A DNA stretch of 64,000 bases from Rudanella paleaurantiibacter (GCF_009184635.1 NZ_WELI01000002.1:496001-560000), one strand, 5' to 3'. Positions 40,561 to 49,953 are shown, numbered from the stretch's first letter. The notes: generated by a model not told the origin, from the letters alone. Translations and numbers: made by a program.

Positions 40561-41739
40561 CTAAACCATAAAATCCCTCCGTGCAAGGCGGTCGGCTTCG
40601 GCGGCTACGATGAGCGAGTCGAGGCCGTTTTCGTTCGTGATTTTGCGGTGCGTATCGGGAAAGTAGACCGCGCTCACCTGATCGCGGAACATGAGCCGGA
40701 GCAATTCGCTGTACAGGTGCAGTTTATCATCGCCGAAACCATAGCGGAGTTCAATCTGCTGGTAGGCTTCAAATTCTTTGTGTCGCCCGCGCAATACCCG
40801 GTCTTTTCCGCCGAAGTTGGCCGTTACATTCAACTGTGCCCCCGGAAACAAGGTCATGAGCTCACGGGTCGTTTCTTCATCGACCACCGCCCGCAACACC
40901 AGCCGGGTTGGCACCCACTCATACAGCGTAATGTCGCCCCGTTCGAATAAAATACGCATTTCCTGCCGGTCCATGCGGCCGGTTTGGGTGAAGCCGTGGT
41001 AAAAATTGACCGTTTTCAACCCGGTCTGCTCGTCGCCATAAGCAACCGTACAACTCACCTGATCTTCAATATCTGCGCTATTCGGCCGTTTGGTCACCTG
41101 CGCTGATAGCACGTTGCCCTGGCCGAGCCACCCGCTGAACATATCGAAAAAGTGGACACCATGCTCCACGAAAATACCCCCACTTTTGCTGCGGTCCCAG
41201 AACCAGTGTTCGGGCGAGAGGCCTTCGTCGCCCGCGTAATTTTCGAAGTAACCATGCAGCACCTCGCCCAACAGATTCAGGTCAATCAGCCGTTTCACCC
41301 GTTCGAACATAGGGTTGTAACGCTGCATCAGGTTTGTTACCATCAGCAACCCTTTCTGAGCCGCTTTCTCGAGCATAAGCCGCCCTTGCTCCGGGTTCAT
41401 GGCGAGGGGTTTCTCGCAAATGACGTGCTTACCCGCATCGAGTGCGCGCATAGCCTGCTCGAAATGCAGAAACGGGGGCGTAGCAATATAGATTAGGTTA
41501 ATGTCGGGATGGCTGAGCAGCTCATCCAGCGAGTCGAGGTGTTCGGCCCCAAAGCGACGGGCTGCGGCTTTGGCTTCCTCGCGCTTGGAGCCCGCAATGG
41601 CCACCAGTTTAACGTTTGGGGTTTGCATAAACTGCTGGACGGCAAACAACCCGAAGCCCCCCATGCCAATAACACCCAGCCCAATATCGGGTAAAAGCTC
41701 TCCGGCGGGCGATAGCCCGGCTGTCGGATTTGTTTCCAT
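40561..41739 (-). CDS. Gfo/Idh/MocA family oxidoreductase
   Basis: 392-residue NAD(P)-dependent oxidoreductase. GLGVIGMGGFGLFAVQQF is the nucleotide-binding loop, LIYIATPPFLHFEQAMRAL and CEKPLAMNPEQG (catalytic lysine) follow, and the C-terminal domain carries GGIFVEHGVHFFDMFSGWLG, with the HxxD-like substrate pair of this superfamily. It is only distantly related to the other Gfo/Idh protein in this window and longer by 65 residues. Substrate unknown. The stop lies right beside the nested repeat element. Confidence 0.9.
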   Translation of the reverse strand: METNPTAGLSPAGELLPDIGLGVIGMGGFGLFAVQQFMQTPNVKLVAIAGSKREEAKAAARRFGAEHLDSLDELLSHPDINLIYIATPPFLHFEQAMRALDAGKHVICEKPLAMNPEQGRLMLEKAAQKGLLMVTNLMQRYNPMFERVKRLIDLNLLGEVLHGYFENYAGDEGLSPEHWFWDRSKSGGIFVEHGVHFFDMFSGWLGQGNVLSAQVTKRPNSADIEDQVSCTVAYGDEQTGLKTVNFYHGFTQTGRMDRQEMRILFERGDITLYEWVPTRLVLRAVVDEETTRELMTLFPGAQLNVTANFGGKDRVLRGRHKEFEAYQQIELRYGFGDDKLHLYSELLRLMFRDQVSAVYFPDTHRKITNENGLDSLIVAAEADRLARRDFMV

Positions 41740-41808
41740 AACGTGACGGTTGATTCAGCCATACAACTCGTCGGGCTGGGCAACTGTTGCCAAGGGCTTT
41801 TTGCCGGG

Positions 41809-42339
41809 TCAGAGCAGGGTAGCCGGACGCGGAATCAGGCTGTGCCGGTCGTTGGCCATGAGCCGTTCAAAAAGCTGCACGGTCGCGGCCGCATCGCCGT
41901 GAGCGCGGTGCCGGTTGTCGAGCGGAATTTCGAGTGAATTACACAGCTTGCCCAGGCTGTACGAAGGCAGGCCGGGGAATATTTTCCGACTGGTGCGAAC
42001 GGTGCAGAGTGTCCGGCGGAAAAACGGGTGATCTAACCACTCCAGCTCTTTCTTGACAAAGTTGAAATCGAACGCGACGTTATGTGCCACAAAAATGGCC
42101 CCTTGCGACATCCGAATCACCTCGTGGGCCACCTCCTCGAAGCGCGGAGCCTCGGCAACCATCTGATGGTTTATACCCGTGAGGTGTTGAATAAACGGCG
42201 GAATGGGGCAGTCGGGGTTCAGTAAGGTATGAAAGGCATCAACAACCTCATGGCCGTTGTGGCGAAACATGGCGATTTCAGTAATCCGACTGGGCCCCTT
42301 CACGCCCCCGGTCGTTTCAACGTCTACGATACAATACAC
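41809..42339 (-). CDS. DnaQ-like DEDDh 3'-5' exonuclease
   Basis: 176-residue exonuclease of the DNA polymerase III epsilon superfamily. The Exo I motif is IVDVETTGG, Exo II is VAHNVAFDFNFV, and Exo III is HRAHGDAAAT with the DEDDh histidine. It resembles the stand-alone 'exonuclease domain' proteins of Bacteroidota rather than full DnaQ. The GTG at 42337-42339 gives the usual start M-Y-C-I-V-D; a TTG seven codons earlier (42360) would overlap the stop of the S41 gene as TTGA and would allow translational coupling. Proofreading or nucleic-acid repair is inferred. Confidence 0.88.
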   Translation of the reverse strand: MYCIVDVETTGGVKGPSRITEIAMFRHNGHEVVDAFHTLLNPDCPIPPFIQHLTGINHQMVAEAPRFEEVAHEVIRMSQGAIFVAHNVAFDFNFVKKELEWLDHPFFRRTLCTVRTSRKIFPGLPSYSLGKLCNSLEIPLDNRHRAHGDAAATVQLFERLMANDRHSLIPRPATLL

Positions 42340-42356
42340 AGGATAAAAGTACGCAA

Positions 42357-43856
42357 TCAACGCGAAGCTTGCAACGGCCGCACCACCATCGGCTTACGGG
42401 CCACAAAACCACGGCGAATCAATTCAAGCGTTTTGGTAAGCGTGTAATCGCGGTTATCCAGCAGGTCGTCGTAGGTGCGGCCAACCGTATAATCGGGTTC
42501 TACGGTAAAGCCGTTGGCCCGCTCCAGGTCGACGGCATGGGTCAGTTTCTTGAGCGGAATGCGCACCTGAATGCGCGAGTTGGGCAGGGTTACGGTTTTG
42601 AAATGACCCGCAAAATCGCCCCAGTACGCGCCCCCGCACGCTTCACCCACAAACGTGCCCACACCCGCATCCAACGACTTTGCTAACACCGACGTAGCTG
42701 CCGAAAACGAGGCCCCGTTCATCAGAAAATACAGATTGCCTTTGTAAGCCAGCGTGCGCCGGGGACGGAATTGCCGCTTGTGCGAACGGCTCGAAAAGCC
42801 CCCCCGCCCGTCGGATTTGTACTGCATCGAAAACTGGAGCGCCGAAAACGGATTCCAGCGAGTCACCAACTCGGCCCGGGCCGCTTTTTTAAGTTGCTCA
42901 CGCTGCATGATCGTAAACTTTTCGGGCATCCAATATTGCAGCAACCGCGCCGAGTTGAGCACCATACCCCCACCATTATGCTGTAAGTCGACCACGAGGT
43001 TTTCTATATTCTGGTCCTGAATCTGACGGAATGCCTTTTTCAACCGACGTTTGTAAGCCAGCTGAAAGGGGTCGTGCCGTTTCGAGCCCATAAACGTAGA
43101 AACCCGCAGAACGGCCGTTCGCGACAAGGTGTCTACCACCCGCACCGACAGATTGCTATGATACTCGGTTTCGTGGCTGTACCGCTTCTGCATGGTAGCC
43201 CGAAATTGCTGAAGCGTCACGCACGGAATCCGGGTCTGCCGAATGAGCCTTAGTGGATCGTTGGCCAACCGATAGGTAATAGTGAGCGAATCGACGGCCG
43301 GAAACCAGGCCGCGTAGTAATCGGCAAACTGGTGCAAACTCCACTGCCGCCGACCGGTGAGATTATCGCCATCGGAACCAGACCGGTCGTTTTCCATCAA
43401 TTCCTGGTGAATACTCGCCACCGTGCGTCCGTCAATAGTGAGCAGTTCGGTGCCGCGTCGGAGGGTCGTATCGGCCGAGACATTGTGGGTTACGAAATAC
43501 CCAGCACCGGCATCGCGGATAAAAAACGGAAAATAGCGGGTATGTTTGTCGATATACGACCGTCGGTGATTCAGGTTGGTATGGCCGTCTTTGAGCGCAC
43601 TCACAAGCGGGCTCACATGCCGAAAAAAGCGGAGGTAGTCGACCGACGTATTTAGCCCATTGTAGAGCGAGTCGTACAGGCGTTCGTAGCGGGCGCGGGG
43701 CGTATAGTGCCCTATAGCCGGATGCAGCTGATCGAGCCGACGCTTCAGAAACTCAATATCTTCCCGTGCTTCGGAGGGAGTGAGGGCCTGCCCCGACACT
43801 ACCCCGGCTAACTGAACAAATAAAGTAATCAGGCAAACGGCAATAACCTGCTTCAT
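42357..43856 (-). CDS. Exported S41 family peptidase
   Basis: 499-residue exported serine protease of the tail-specific (CtpA-like) family. Signal peptide 1-22 (ending VVSGQ). A helical N-terminal part (about 25-95) with SALKDGHTNL leads to a PDZ-like segment (RRGTELLTIDGRTVASI) and the catalytic core, IENLVVDLQHNGGGMVLNSARLL and FLMNGASFSAATSVLAKSL, where the serine of ASFSA is the likely nucleophile. EACGGAYWGDFAG and a basic/acidic tail follow. It precedes the DnaQ-like gene on the same strand with overlapping ends. Substrate unknown. Confidence 0.88.
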   Translation of the reverse strand: MKQVIAVCLITLFVQLAGVVSGQALTPSEAREDIEFLKRRLDQLHPAIGHYTPRARYERLYDSLYNGLNTSVDYLRFFRHVSPLVSALKDGHTNLNHRRSYIDKHTRYFPFFIRDAGAGYFVTHNVSADTTLRRGTELLTIDGRTVASIHQELMENDRSGSDGDNLTGRRQWSLHQFADYYAAWFPAVDSLTITYRLANDPLRLIRQTRIPCVTLQQFRATMQKRYSHETEYHSNLSVRVVDTLSRTAVLRVSTFMGSKRHDPFQLAYKRRLKKAFRQIQDQNIENLVVDLQHNGGGMVLNSARLLQYWMPEKFTIMQREQLKKAARAELVTRWNPFSALQFSMQYKSDGRGGFSSRSHKRQFRPRRTLAYKGNLYFLMNGASFSAATSVLAKSLDAGVGTFVGEACGGAYWGDFAGHFKTVTLPNSRIQVRIPLKKLTHAVDLERANGFTVEPDYTVGRTYDDLLDNRDYTLTKTLELIRRGFVARKPMVVRPLQASR

Positions 43857-43994
43857 GGAGTACGTTACGGTTACTAACCTATGTCGGTCGGGTTAGCATA
43901 AAATATTCTGTGAATATAAAAGCAGGCCCATTAATTACCAATCTACTTGCTTGATGGTATAGATAAAATTTGGTTAAAAAATTTTGGAACAAAT

Positions 43995-44020
43995 AACTAA
44001 ATAATTAGTTTTAAAACTAA
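43995..44020 (+). promoter_or_regulatory. BlaI-type operator
   Basis: TTAGTTTTAAAACTAA (44005-44020) is a perfect 16-base palindrome. The overlapping ACTAA-ATAA-TTAGT (43996-44009) adds a third ACTAA half-site. The arrangement, 39 bases before blaI, matches the ACTA/TAGT-type sites of BlaI/MecI repressors. Confidence 0.7.
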
Positions 44021-44058
44021 GAACTACGTTATATATTCGTAACTCATTGACAATCGGC

Positions 44059-44433
44059 ATGGAAGTACGTGAACTCACCAAAGCGGAAGAGGAGATTATG
44101 CGGGTGCTCTGGCAGCTGGACCGCGCGTTTGTAAAGGATGTGCTGGCGCAACTCCCCGAGCCCAAGCCTGCCTACAACACGGTTTCGACGATTATTCGGA
44201 TTCTGGAAAAGAAAGGGCTAGTGGGCTACACTGCATACGGCAAAACGCACGAATACTACGCCCTCATCACCGAAGAGCAGTATCGGCGTTTCCAGACCGA
44301 ACAGCTCATGAGCAACTACTTCGACAACTCGCTCAAAAAGCTGGTATCGTTTTTTGTGAAAGAGAAAAACCTGAGCCTGAACGAAGCCGATGAAATCATC
44401 CGGCTCCTAAACCAAAACAAAAACACACCATGA
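44059..44433 (+). CDS. BlaI/MecI/CopY family transcriptional repressor
   Basis: 124-residue winged-helix repressor. ELTKAEEEIMRVLWQLDRAFVKDVL opens the fold, PAYNTVSTIIRILEKKGLVGY is the recognition helix region, and the C-terminal helix (FFVKEKNLSLNEADEIIRLL) supports dimerisation and is cleaved in the beta-lactam-responsive relatives. The ATG at 44059 was chosen over the TTG four codons upstream. It overlaps the M56 gene by four bases (ATGA) and has a palindromic operator upstream, so it probably represses its own operon and is relieved by the M56 protein. Confidence 0.93.
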   Translation: MEVRELTKAEEEIMRVLWQLDRAFVKDVLAQLPEPKPAYNTVSTIIRILEKKGLVGYTAYGKTHEYYALITEEQYRRFQTEQLMSNYFDNSLKKLVSFFVKEKNLSLNEADEIIRLLNQNKNTP

Positions 44434-45968
44434 CCCTCCTCGATTACCTCCTGCGGGCCAATCTGTACCTGTTCTTGCTGTACGGGTGCTACTACCTGCT
44501 TCTCCGGCGGCACACGTTCTTCGGTCTCAACCGGGCTTATCTGCTGGTTTCGGCCGGGCTTTCGCTCATTTTGCCGTTAGTAGAGCTACCCACCGAGACC
44601 GTGGCGGCACTGCCAGCTACACCAGTTCAACTACCCACCCTGACGCTCGTTCAGGCTGAGGCAACCTCCTCCGGTCCCGATTGGGCCCTACTGGGCTGGG
44701 GGGCTTACGGGCTGATAGCACTGGGGTTATTGATCCGGCTCATTTGGCGTACAACGCGGTTACTCGGCTACATCCGTCAGCAGCCGCAGCAGCCACTACA
44801 TGGCTTTACGCTGGTGCATCCAGCAGATCCGCAAACACCTACGTTCTCGTTTTTCGGGTACATGATACTCAGTCCCGCCGACCGGCAGGCAGAGGCCGTT
44901 CGGACCCACGAACTGGTGCATATTCGGCAATGGCATAGTGTCGACGTGCTCTTTTTCGAGTTCCTGCAGGCCTTGTTCTGGTATAACCCGGTGTTGCTGG
45001 CGTATCGGGCGTCTATCCGGCAGGTACACGAGTTTTTGGCCGACGCGGGCGCTTCAGCTACTCACCGGGCCGATTATGCGCGGTATCTGGTAACCTACGC
45101 CCTCGGCGATGGCCCCGAAGTGCTTGCTAACTCGTTCTTCAAACCCTCATTGCTGGTACCCAGACTTCGGATGCTCCAACGACGGGCCACCAACCGCTGG
45201 GCGTTGGGCAAGTATGCGCTCGTACTGCCGGTTACATTGGTTACGCTGGCGCTGACAGCCGCTCGGCCAGAAGTGGAACACTTGATCGTGGAGCCATTTC
45301 AGACGCAAAAGCCGGCTCCGATAAAAGGGCGCGTGGTGGGGCCGGATAACAAACCGCTACCTGGTGCCAACGTAATTGTGCGCAATGCCACACACGGCAC
45401 CACTACAGACCGGAGTGGTCAGTTTACACTTGATGTGAAGCCGGGCACCCGATTGGTGGTCAGTTTTGCTGGGTTCGCAACACAGGAAGTAGTGGCGCAA
45501 GCCGGGAGAGAGCTATTGATACGATTAGCTCCACAGAGTGGGCGGTCGGCCTCGCAAAAGTCAGCTTTGGCTCCAGGCAAAAAACAGCCGGTGTCTCGGC
45601 AAACTACGGACCAAATTTCTACACAGGGGCAGGCAGAAGATATTATTGCTGTTCAGGAGCATATGGTTGTGGGGCAACGTAGAATGGCAGTCGGTGATAC
45701 CAACAATCGCCCTGTCCAGATTCGGATTCGTGGCAATTCGGCCGGGCTTGGCACGCCACCTCCCCTGTTTATTGTGGATGGCGTAGACCAAAAGTCGGAG
45801 GTAGGGCTGAGTGAGCTCAACCCCAAAGATATCGAGTCAATTAATGTATTGAAAGGTTCTTCGGCGTACGCCATATATGGCGAGAAAGGCACCCACGGCG
45901 TTGTCATTGTCACCACAAAAACCGGCAAGAAACATGAAACCAAACCAGCCGAACCGGGCAAGCACTAA
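44430..45968 (+). CDS. BlaR1-like M56 metallopeptidase with carboxypeptidase-regulatory and TonB-plug domains
   Basis: 512-residue membrane sensor-protease. Helices at about 5-20, 35-55 and 83-105 precede the zinc site HELVHIRQWH (HExxH) and the distal glutamate in QVHEFLADAGA; a fourth helix is at about 270-290. After it come a carboxypeptidase-D-regulatory-like beta domain (IKGRVVGPDNKPLPGANVIV, about 300-375) and a TonB-dependent-receptor plug-like segment (PLFIVDGVDQKSEVGL ... GTHGVVIVTTKTG, about 430-500) without a barrel. M56/BlaR1 proteins cut their cognate BlaI. This fusion is typical of Bacteroidota, and the periplasmic part may bind an envelope ligand. Ends inside the TonB gene. Confidence 0.9.
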   Translation: MTLLDYLLRANLYLFLLYGCYYLLLRRHTFFGLNRAYLLVSAGLSLILPLVELPTETVAALPATPVQLPTLTLVQAEATSSGPDWALLGWGAYGLIALGLLIRLIWRTTRLLGYIRQQPQQPLHGFTLVHPADPQTPTFSFFGYMILSPADRQAEAVRTHELVHIRQWHSVDVLFFEFLQALFWYNPVLLAYRASIRQVHEFLADAGASATHRADYARYLVTYALGDGPEVLANSFFKPSLLVPRLRMLQRRATNRWALGKYALVLPVTLVTLALTAARPEVEHLIVEPFQTQKPAPIKGRVVGPDNKPLPGANVIVRNATHGTTTDRSGQFTLDVKPGTRLVVSFAGFATQEVVAQAGRELLIRLAPQSGRSASQKSALAPGKKQPVSRQTTDQISTQGQAEDIIAVQEHMVVGQRRMAVGDTNNRPVQIRIRGNSAGLGTPPPLFIVDGVDQKSEVGLSELNPKDIESINVLKGSSAYAIYGEKGTHGVVIVTTKTGKKHETKPAEPGKH

Positions 45969-46542
45969 CGTACCCGGTTACGAACTCACCAACTCATTTT
46001 TTCATCTCTCCGAACTCAAACAACGCGTACAGATGCTCACCAAACCAAACTCCTCGCCCCACGCCCTCTGGCGTTACCCGTTTGTGGTGGTACTGGCCGG
46101 GCTACTGCTCATGTGTACGCAGGTCGAGAAAGAAATTGATCAGGCGGTTAACAATCGGGAGAAGGTGGACCAATCCCTGAAACTGACTCAGATAAAAGGC
46201 GAGATTTTCACGGTTGTCGAGCAACAGCCTGAATTCCCCGGCGGAGTAGATGGCCTCAACAAGTATATCCAGGAGAACCTGCGCTACCCGGCGGCAGCCC
46301 AACGAGCTAATGTTCAGGGCCGGGTGTTTATGAGCTTTGTGGTTACGCAAGACGGTGGCATTGCCGACGCGCAGGTTATCAAGGGAATCGGCTTTGGGTG
46401 CGATGAGGAAGCTATTCGTGTTACCAGCCGGATGCCCAAATGGAAACCGGGCAGTCAGGACGGTAAGCCGCTCAATGTGCGTTATGTTCTCCCGATTGCG
46501 TTTGAGCTGGAACCGGGGGCATTAAAGCAACAAGCGAAGTAA
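45934..46542 (+). CDS. TonB C-terminal domain protein with a vestigial M56 tail
   Basis: 202-residue protein from the ATG at 45934, which overlaps the M56 gene by 35 bases; a later ATG at 46033 is possible. It has an N-terminal stretch YELTNSFFHLSELKQRVQML, one transmembrane segment (about 50-68, YPFVVVLAGLLLMC) and a TonB C-terminal domain (about 95-195: EFPGGVDGLNKYIQENLRYP, RVFMSFVVTQDGG, CDEEAIRVTSRMPKWKPG). The N-terminal stretch plus helix parallels VLANSFFKPSLLVPRLRMLQ and the following helix in the M56 protein, so this gene looks like the 3' end of an M56-TonB fusion. Energy transduction to outer-membrane receptors or signalling is inferred. Confidence 0.8.
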   Translation: MKPNQPNRASTNVPGYELTNSFFHLSELKQRVQMLTKPNSSPHALWRYPFVVVLAGLLLMCTQVEKEIDQAVNNREKVDQSLKLTQIKGEIFTVVEQQPEFPGGVDGLNKYIQENLRYPAAAQRANVQGRVFMSFVVTQDGGIADAQVIKGIGFGCDEEAIRVTSRMPKWKPGSQDGKPLNVRYVLPIAFELEPGALKQQAK

Positions 46543-46599
46543 TCTCGTTTTGGGAGTCATCGGCGCGATCTAAACCCCGCTGCGCCCACACTATTGGCC

Positions 46600-46642
46600 A
46601 AAAACACCGGGAGCGACACCCATGTAGTGCCGCCCCCGGTTT
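46600..46642 (-). terminator. Terminator of the M4 protease gene
   Basis: Stem ACCGGG...GCG...CAC with GTG...CGC...CCCGGT around about eight loop bases, then GTTTTTGG on the minus strand. It lies between the convergent TonB-domain and M4 genes and may act on both. Confidence 0.75.
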
Positions 46643-46644
46643 CG

Positions 46645-49600
46645 TTATTCCTTTACCAGCTTTCGACTCACAACGCCTTTCGCCGTTTCGAGAGTCAACA
46701 GGTAAACGCCTTTGGGCAAATGCGCCACCAAAAGCGTAGCCCGATGACTCCGCACGGGCTGCTCCATCAGTTGCGCACCGGTGAGGCTGCTGAGCGTGAT
46801 CCGGTCGATGATTACGGTCGGGGGAGCCTCCACCATTACCTGCGCCGGGGCGGGGTTGGGGTACAGTTTTAGGGCAGTGGCCCAATCGGGTTCGAGACCG
46901 AGCACGGCCAGCACCGTAAACGTGCGGTCGACGGGGGTAGCGGCATAAAACTGATTGTTGCCGTCCTGATACGCCCGAATCACCACGGTGCCAGGTCCCG
47001 TAACGCGCACTTTGTTGCCATTGAGCTCGGCCGGCCCCGACCGCACCGAGTATTGCACTGCCAACCCAGCCGACGAGGTAGCCGCCAGCGTAAACTCAGG
47101 CTCACTGACATACCGGTCGGGCAAGCTGTTGAACGAGATCGTTTGGGCCGTTTTGGTCGGGATGGTACGCGTCGCCTGCGTGTACCAAACCGGCCATTTA
47201 GCCCGGTTGACTAGGGTCTGCACCGAACCCGAAGGGGTAATTTTATCAGCAGCCAGATTAATACCCGCTATATTTTCGACACCCGCGCTTGTTTCAACGG
47301 TAAATACCAGCCGGTTATCGAGCCGCGAGTAGCTCGGGAAGCCAAGGGTATTGTTTTCGTAAACGGCTTCGAGCTCGCCCTTATCTACGTCGGCGGCCAC
47401 AATGTAGTACTCGTCATCGTCTTCATAGAAGTAATCGAAAGCAACGATGTTGGAAGAGTTTTTGGCGTACGACGGATTACCGATACTTTCTCCGTCTTCC
47501 AGGCTAGAAAACAGCTTTTCGATCTCGCCCGACGCAAAGTTTTTCGTCTTGTTATCCCAGACATTGATGAACCCGACATCCCAGTAACTGATATCGTCAC
47601 CATCGGCGTTGGTCAGCTCGTTGTAGGCATCATAAATAAGGTTTTCGCCCGTCAGGTCCCACTCAAACGAGTCGGCATACTGCACGTCGCCGTTGGTGAT
47701 GCCTTCGCTGTAGGTGGGGTTATACAGGGTGAATGTTTTCCAGGCCTTCCGGTCGAAACTATACACGTAGACCTTGGGTTCGGCCTCGGCCGAGAGGGCC
47801 GCCAGTTTGGTGCCATCCTTCGAAATAGCGACGTTATCCCAGCGAGTCTCGTTCGAAATAACCGCTTCGGTCGGCGTGCCAGTCAGGTTAACGGCCCGGA
47901 TGCGTTTATCGGGCGATACAAAGTAGGCATACTTACCATCGTCGGTCACGCTGGGGCGATGCGTCATGCCCAGGCTACTTTTCAGATCAAACTTACCCGA
48001 ACCCACCACCGTCGAGTATAGTTTTTGGTCGGTGCCGTAGAGCAGCATCAGATCCTGCCCTTGCGCCACGGGAATATCGGTTTTGGGGTCAGGGGTGGTT
48101 TGGGTGCTCTCCACAATTCCTACCCTATCGAACGCGGATTTGGCCGCGGCCACCTCGGCACTGTTGGCCCCGTGCAGGTCGGAGGCCGCTTTGATGACCG
48201 CCAAGCGCAGATCAAGGAACTTCGACGTGCGGGTAAGGTAGTTGGTCAGGGCGCGGTAATACACCTTTTCGGCCTTCTCTTTGCTCACGCTGGTTGCAAA
48301 CAGGTAAAACGCGTAGTTAGGAATACCACTGTTGACGTGCACACCCCCGTTATCATCGTCGGCGGCCATATTCTGGTACTCGGCCATAGTTTTAGGCTGC
48401 CAGCCGTAGTCATTTTTGCCACCCTGATTGGGGTTGGCCAGGCTCCGCAGCGCACCCTGCGTGTACCGGGTCGATTTGATAATCTCCTCGCCTAAGGTCC
48501 AGTCGTCACGGTCGATCATCACGCCAAACACGTCGGCCATAGACTCGTTGATAGCGCCCGACTGGTTTTTATAAACCAGATTAGCCGAGTTTTCGATTAC
48601 GCCATGTGTCATTTCATGCCCCGCGACATCAAGGCTTCCACCCAGCGGTTTAAAGAATGTTTTGCCGTTACCGTACGCAATAAACTCACCGTTCCAGTAG
48701 GCATTATCCATAGCCGTGCCGTCGTCTTCGTCAGCTACGTTGACCACCGAAATCATGGTCCCGCCCTTGCCATTGAGCGAATTGCGGGCGTGCGTATTGC
48801 GGAAGTAATCGTAGGCTAATCCCGCATTGTAGTGGGCCGACACCGCCGTGGGTGTCCAGTCGGTGTTGTTCGATGAGCTGATGTGCCAGAACGTTTGCTT
48901 GTCGCCATAGGTATTGCGCGAATCGACCGTGACCAGACCACCCACCGTTTTATCGGGAATGGTCGATGCCGAATTGTTAAACATCGGGCGCGACGCATCG
49001 ATCAGGAAATGCTGATTAGCCGTTTTCTGGTACGTTGAGAACGTACGCGACATCCCATTGAGGTCGCGGGCGGTGGCTTTGATAGGTCCGGCAAAACTAC
49101 AGGTGGTGTTGGCCTTGTCGAGTACCTCGCCTGTTTCGGCATCTACCCAGTACGCCCACCGCTGCACCATACTTGGTCGGATGGTCAGCTCGTAGGCCAG
49201 GCGGTGCGTAGCCCCAACCGGGTACAGGCAGAGATCGCCTTTAGCCTGCTCCAGATTTAGCAGGTTGCTGCCAAACGTACGAACCACACCCGTTTTACCC
49301 ACATCCGTCAGCGCCCGCGCTACAGCCTGTTTCATAGAGAGTTTGGGGGTGGTATTGATGCCGTCGGCCACAGTTTGGTACTGCCCGTTGAGTAGCCCCA
49401 CCACACCCTCGGTCAGGTGAGCTACCAGCTCAGCTCCAAATACCGGCACACCCTTATACGTCTGCGTCAGCCGAACGTGGGTTTGGCCCAGAGCATCGGT
49501 TTCGGTCTGCCGAATTTCAAACGACGACGCGGGTTTATCGATGTTGAGCAGTCCCCGCACCTGATCCAGAAACTGATACGTAACAGCTACCGCACTCGTA

Positions 49601-49953
49601 CGGGCCTGCGCCCCCGACAACGGCGCGCCCACGCCGGGTTTGCGGGGTGTCAGCTTAGCTACAGCGCGGTTTTCAATGTAGATAGGCAAGCCCGTTGTCT
49701 CATCGCGAACTACCCGCAACCGGAGGGGTTGCAGGCCTTTCTGTGCCGCCAGATTACTCATCAATGCTTGCTTTCGGCCCCGCGATGCAGGGATCGGCAC
49801 TTCGTCGGCCCCAATCCGCCGGGACAGGTTATCGACCGGGCGCTCGGTCTTGTACTTCATTCGGAACCCTCCGGTTGGCGGCTGTGCCGAGGGGGGTTGT
49901 GCCAGCACCGCGGTACCGGCAAGGCATAAAAAAGAGAGGTAAACAGGTTTCAT
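46645..49953 (-). CDS. Secreted M4 (thermolysin-like) metalloprotease with T9SS sorting domain
   Basis: 1102-residue secreted protease. Signal peptide 1-18; a long propeptide with FTP and PepSY parts (about 60-290); an M4 catalytic domain with GHEMTHGVIENSANLVY (HExxH) and the third ligand in GAINESMADVFG, then GGVHVNSGIPNYAFYLFA holding the catalytic His region; a beta-propeller-like repeat region (about 640-900); an Ig-like domain (about 925-1010); and a type A sorting domain (YPNPAPAQVMVEAP ... SRKLVKE). Zinc ligands are complete. It would be exported by T9SS after propeptide removal. With the two S8 enzymes it forms a secreted protease set. Confidence 0.92.
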   Translation of the reverse strand: MKPVYLSFLCLAGTAVLAQPPSAQPPTGGFRMKYKTERPVDNLSRRIGADEVPIPASRGRKQALMSNLAAQKGLQPLRLRVVRDETTGLPIYIENRAVAKLTPRKPGVGAPLSGAQARTSAVAVTYQFLDQVRGLLNIDKPASSFEIRQTETDALGQTHVRLTQTYKGVPVFGAELVAHLTEGVVGLLNGQYQTVADGINTTPKLSMKQAVARALTDVGKTGVVRTFGSNLLNLEQAKGDLCLYPVGATHRLAYELTIRPSMVQRWAYWVDAETGEVLDKANTTCSFAGPIKATARDLNGMSRTFSTYQKTANQHFLIDASRPMFNNSASTIPDKTVGGLVTVDSRNTYGDKQTFWHISSSNNTDWTPTAVSAHYNAGLAYDYFRNTHARNSLNGKGGTMISVVNVADEDDGTAMDNAYWNGEFIAYGNGKTFFKPLGGSLDVAGHEMTHGVIENSANLVYKNQSGAINESMADVFGVMIDRDDWTLGEEIIKSTRYTQGALRSLANPNQGGKNDYGWQPKTMAEYQNMAADDDNGGVHVNSGIPNYAFYLFATSVSKEKAEKVYYRALTNYLTRTSKFLDLRLAVIKAASDLHGANSAEVAAAKSAFDRVGIVESTQTTPDPKTDIPVAQGQDLMLLYGTDQKLYSTVVGSGKFDLKSSLGMTHRPSVTDDGKYAYFVSPDKRIRAVNLTGTPTEAVISNETRWDNVAISKDGTKLAALSAEAEPKVYVYSFDRKAWKTFTLYNPTYSEGITNGDVQYADSFEWDLTGENLIYDAYNELTNADGDDISYWDVGFINVWDNKTKNFASGEIEKLFSSLEDGESIGNPSYAKNSSNIVAFDYFYEDDDEYYIVAADVDKGELEAVYENNTLGFPSYSRLDNRLVFTVETSAGVENIAGINLAADKITPSGSVQTLVNRAKWPVWYTQATRTIPTKTAQTISFNSLPDRYVSEPEFTLAATSSAGLAVQYSVRSGPAELNGNKVRVTGPGTVVIRAYQDGNNQFYAATPVDRTFTVLAVLGLEPDWATALKLYPNPAPAQVMVEAPPTVIIDRITLSSLTGAQLMEQPVRSHRATLLVAHLPKGVYLLTLETAKGVVSRKLVKE

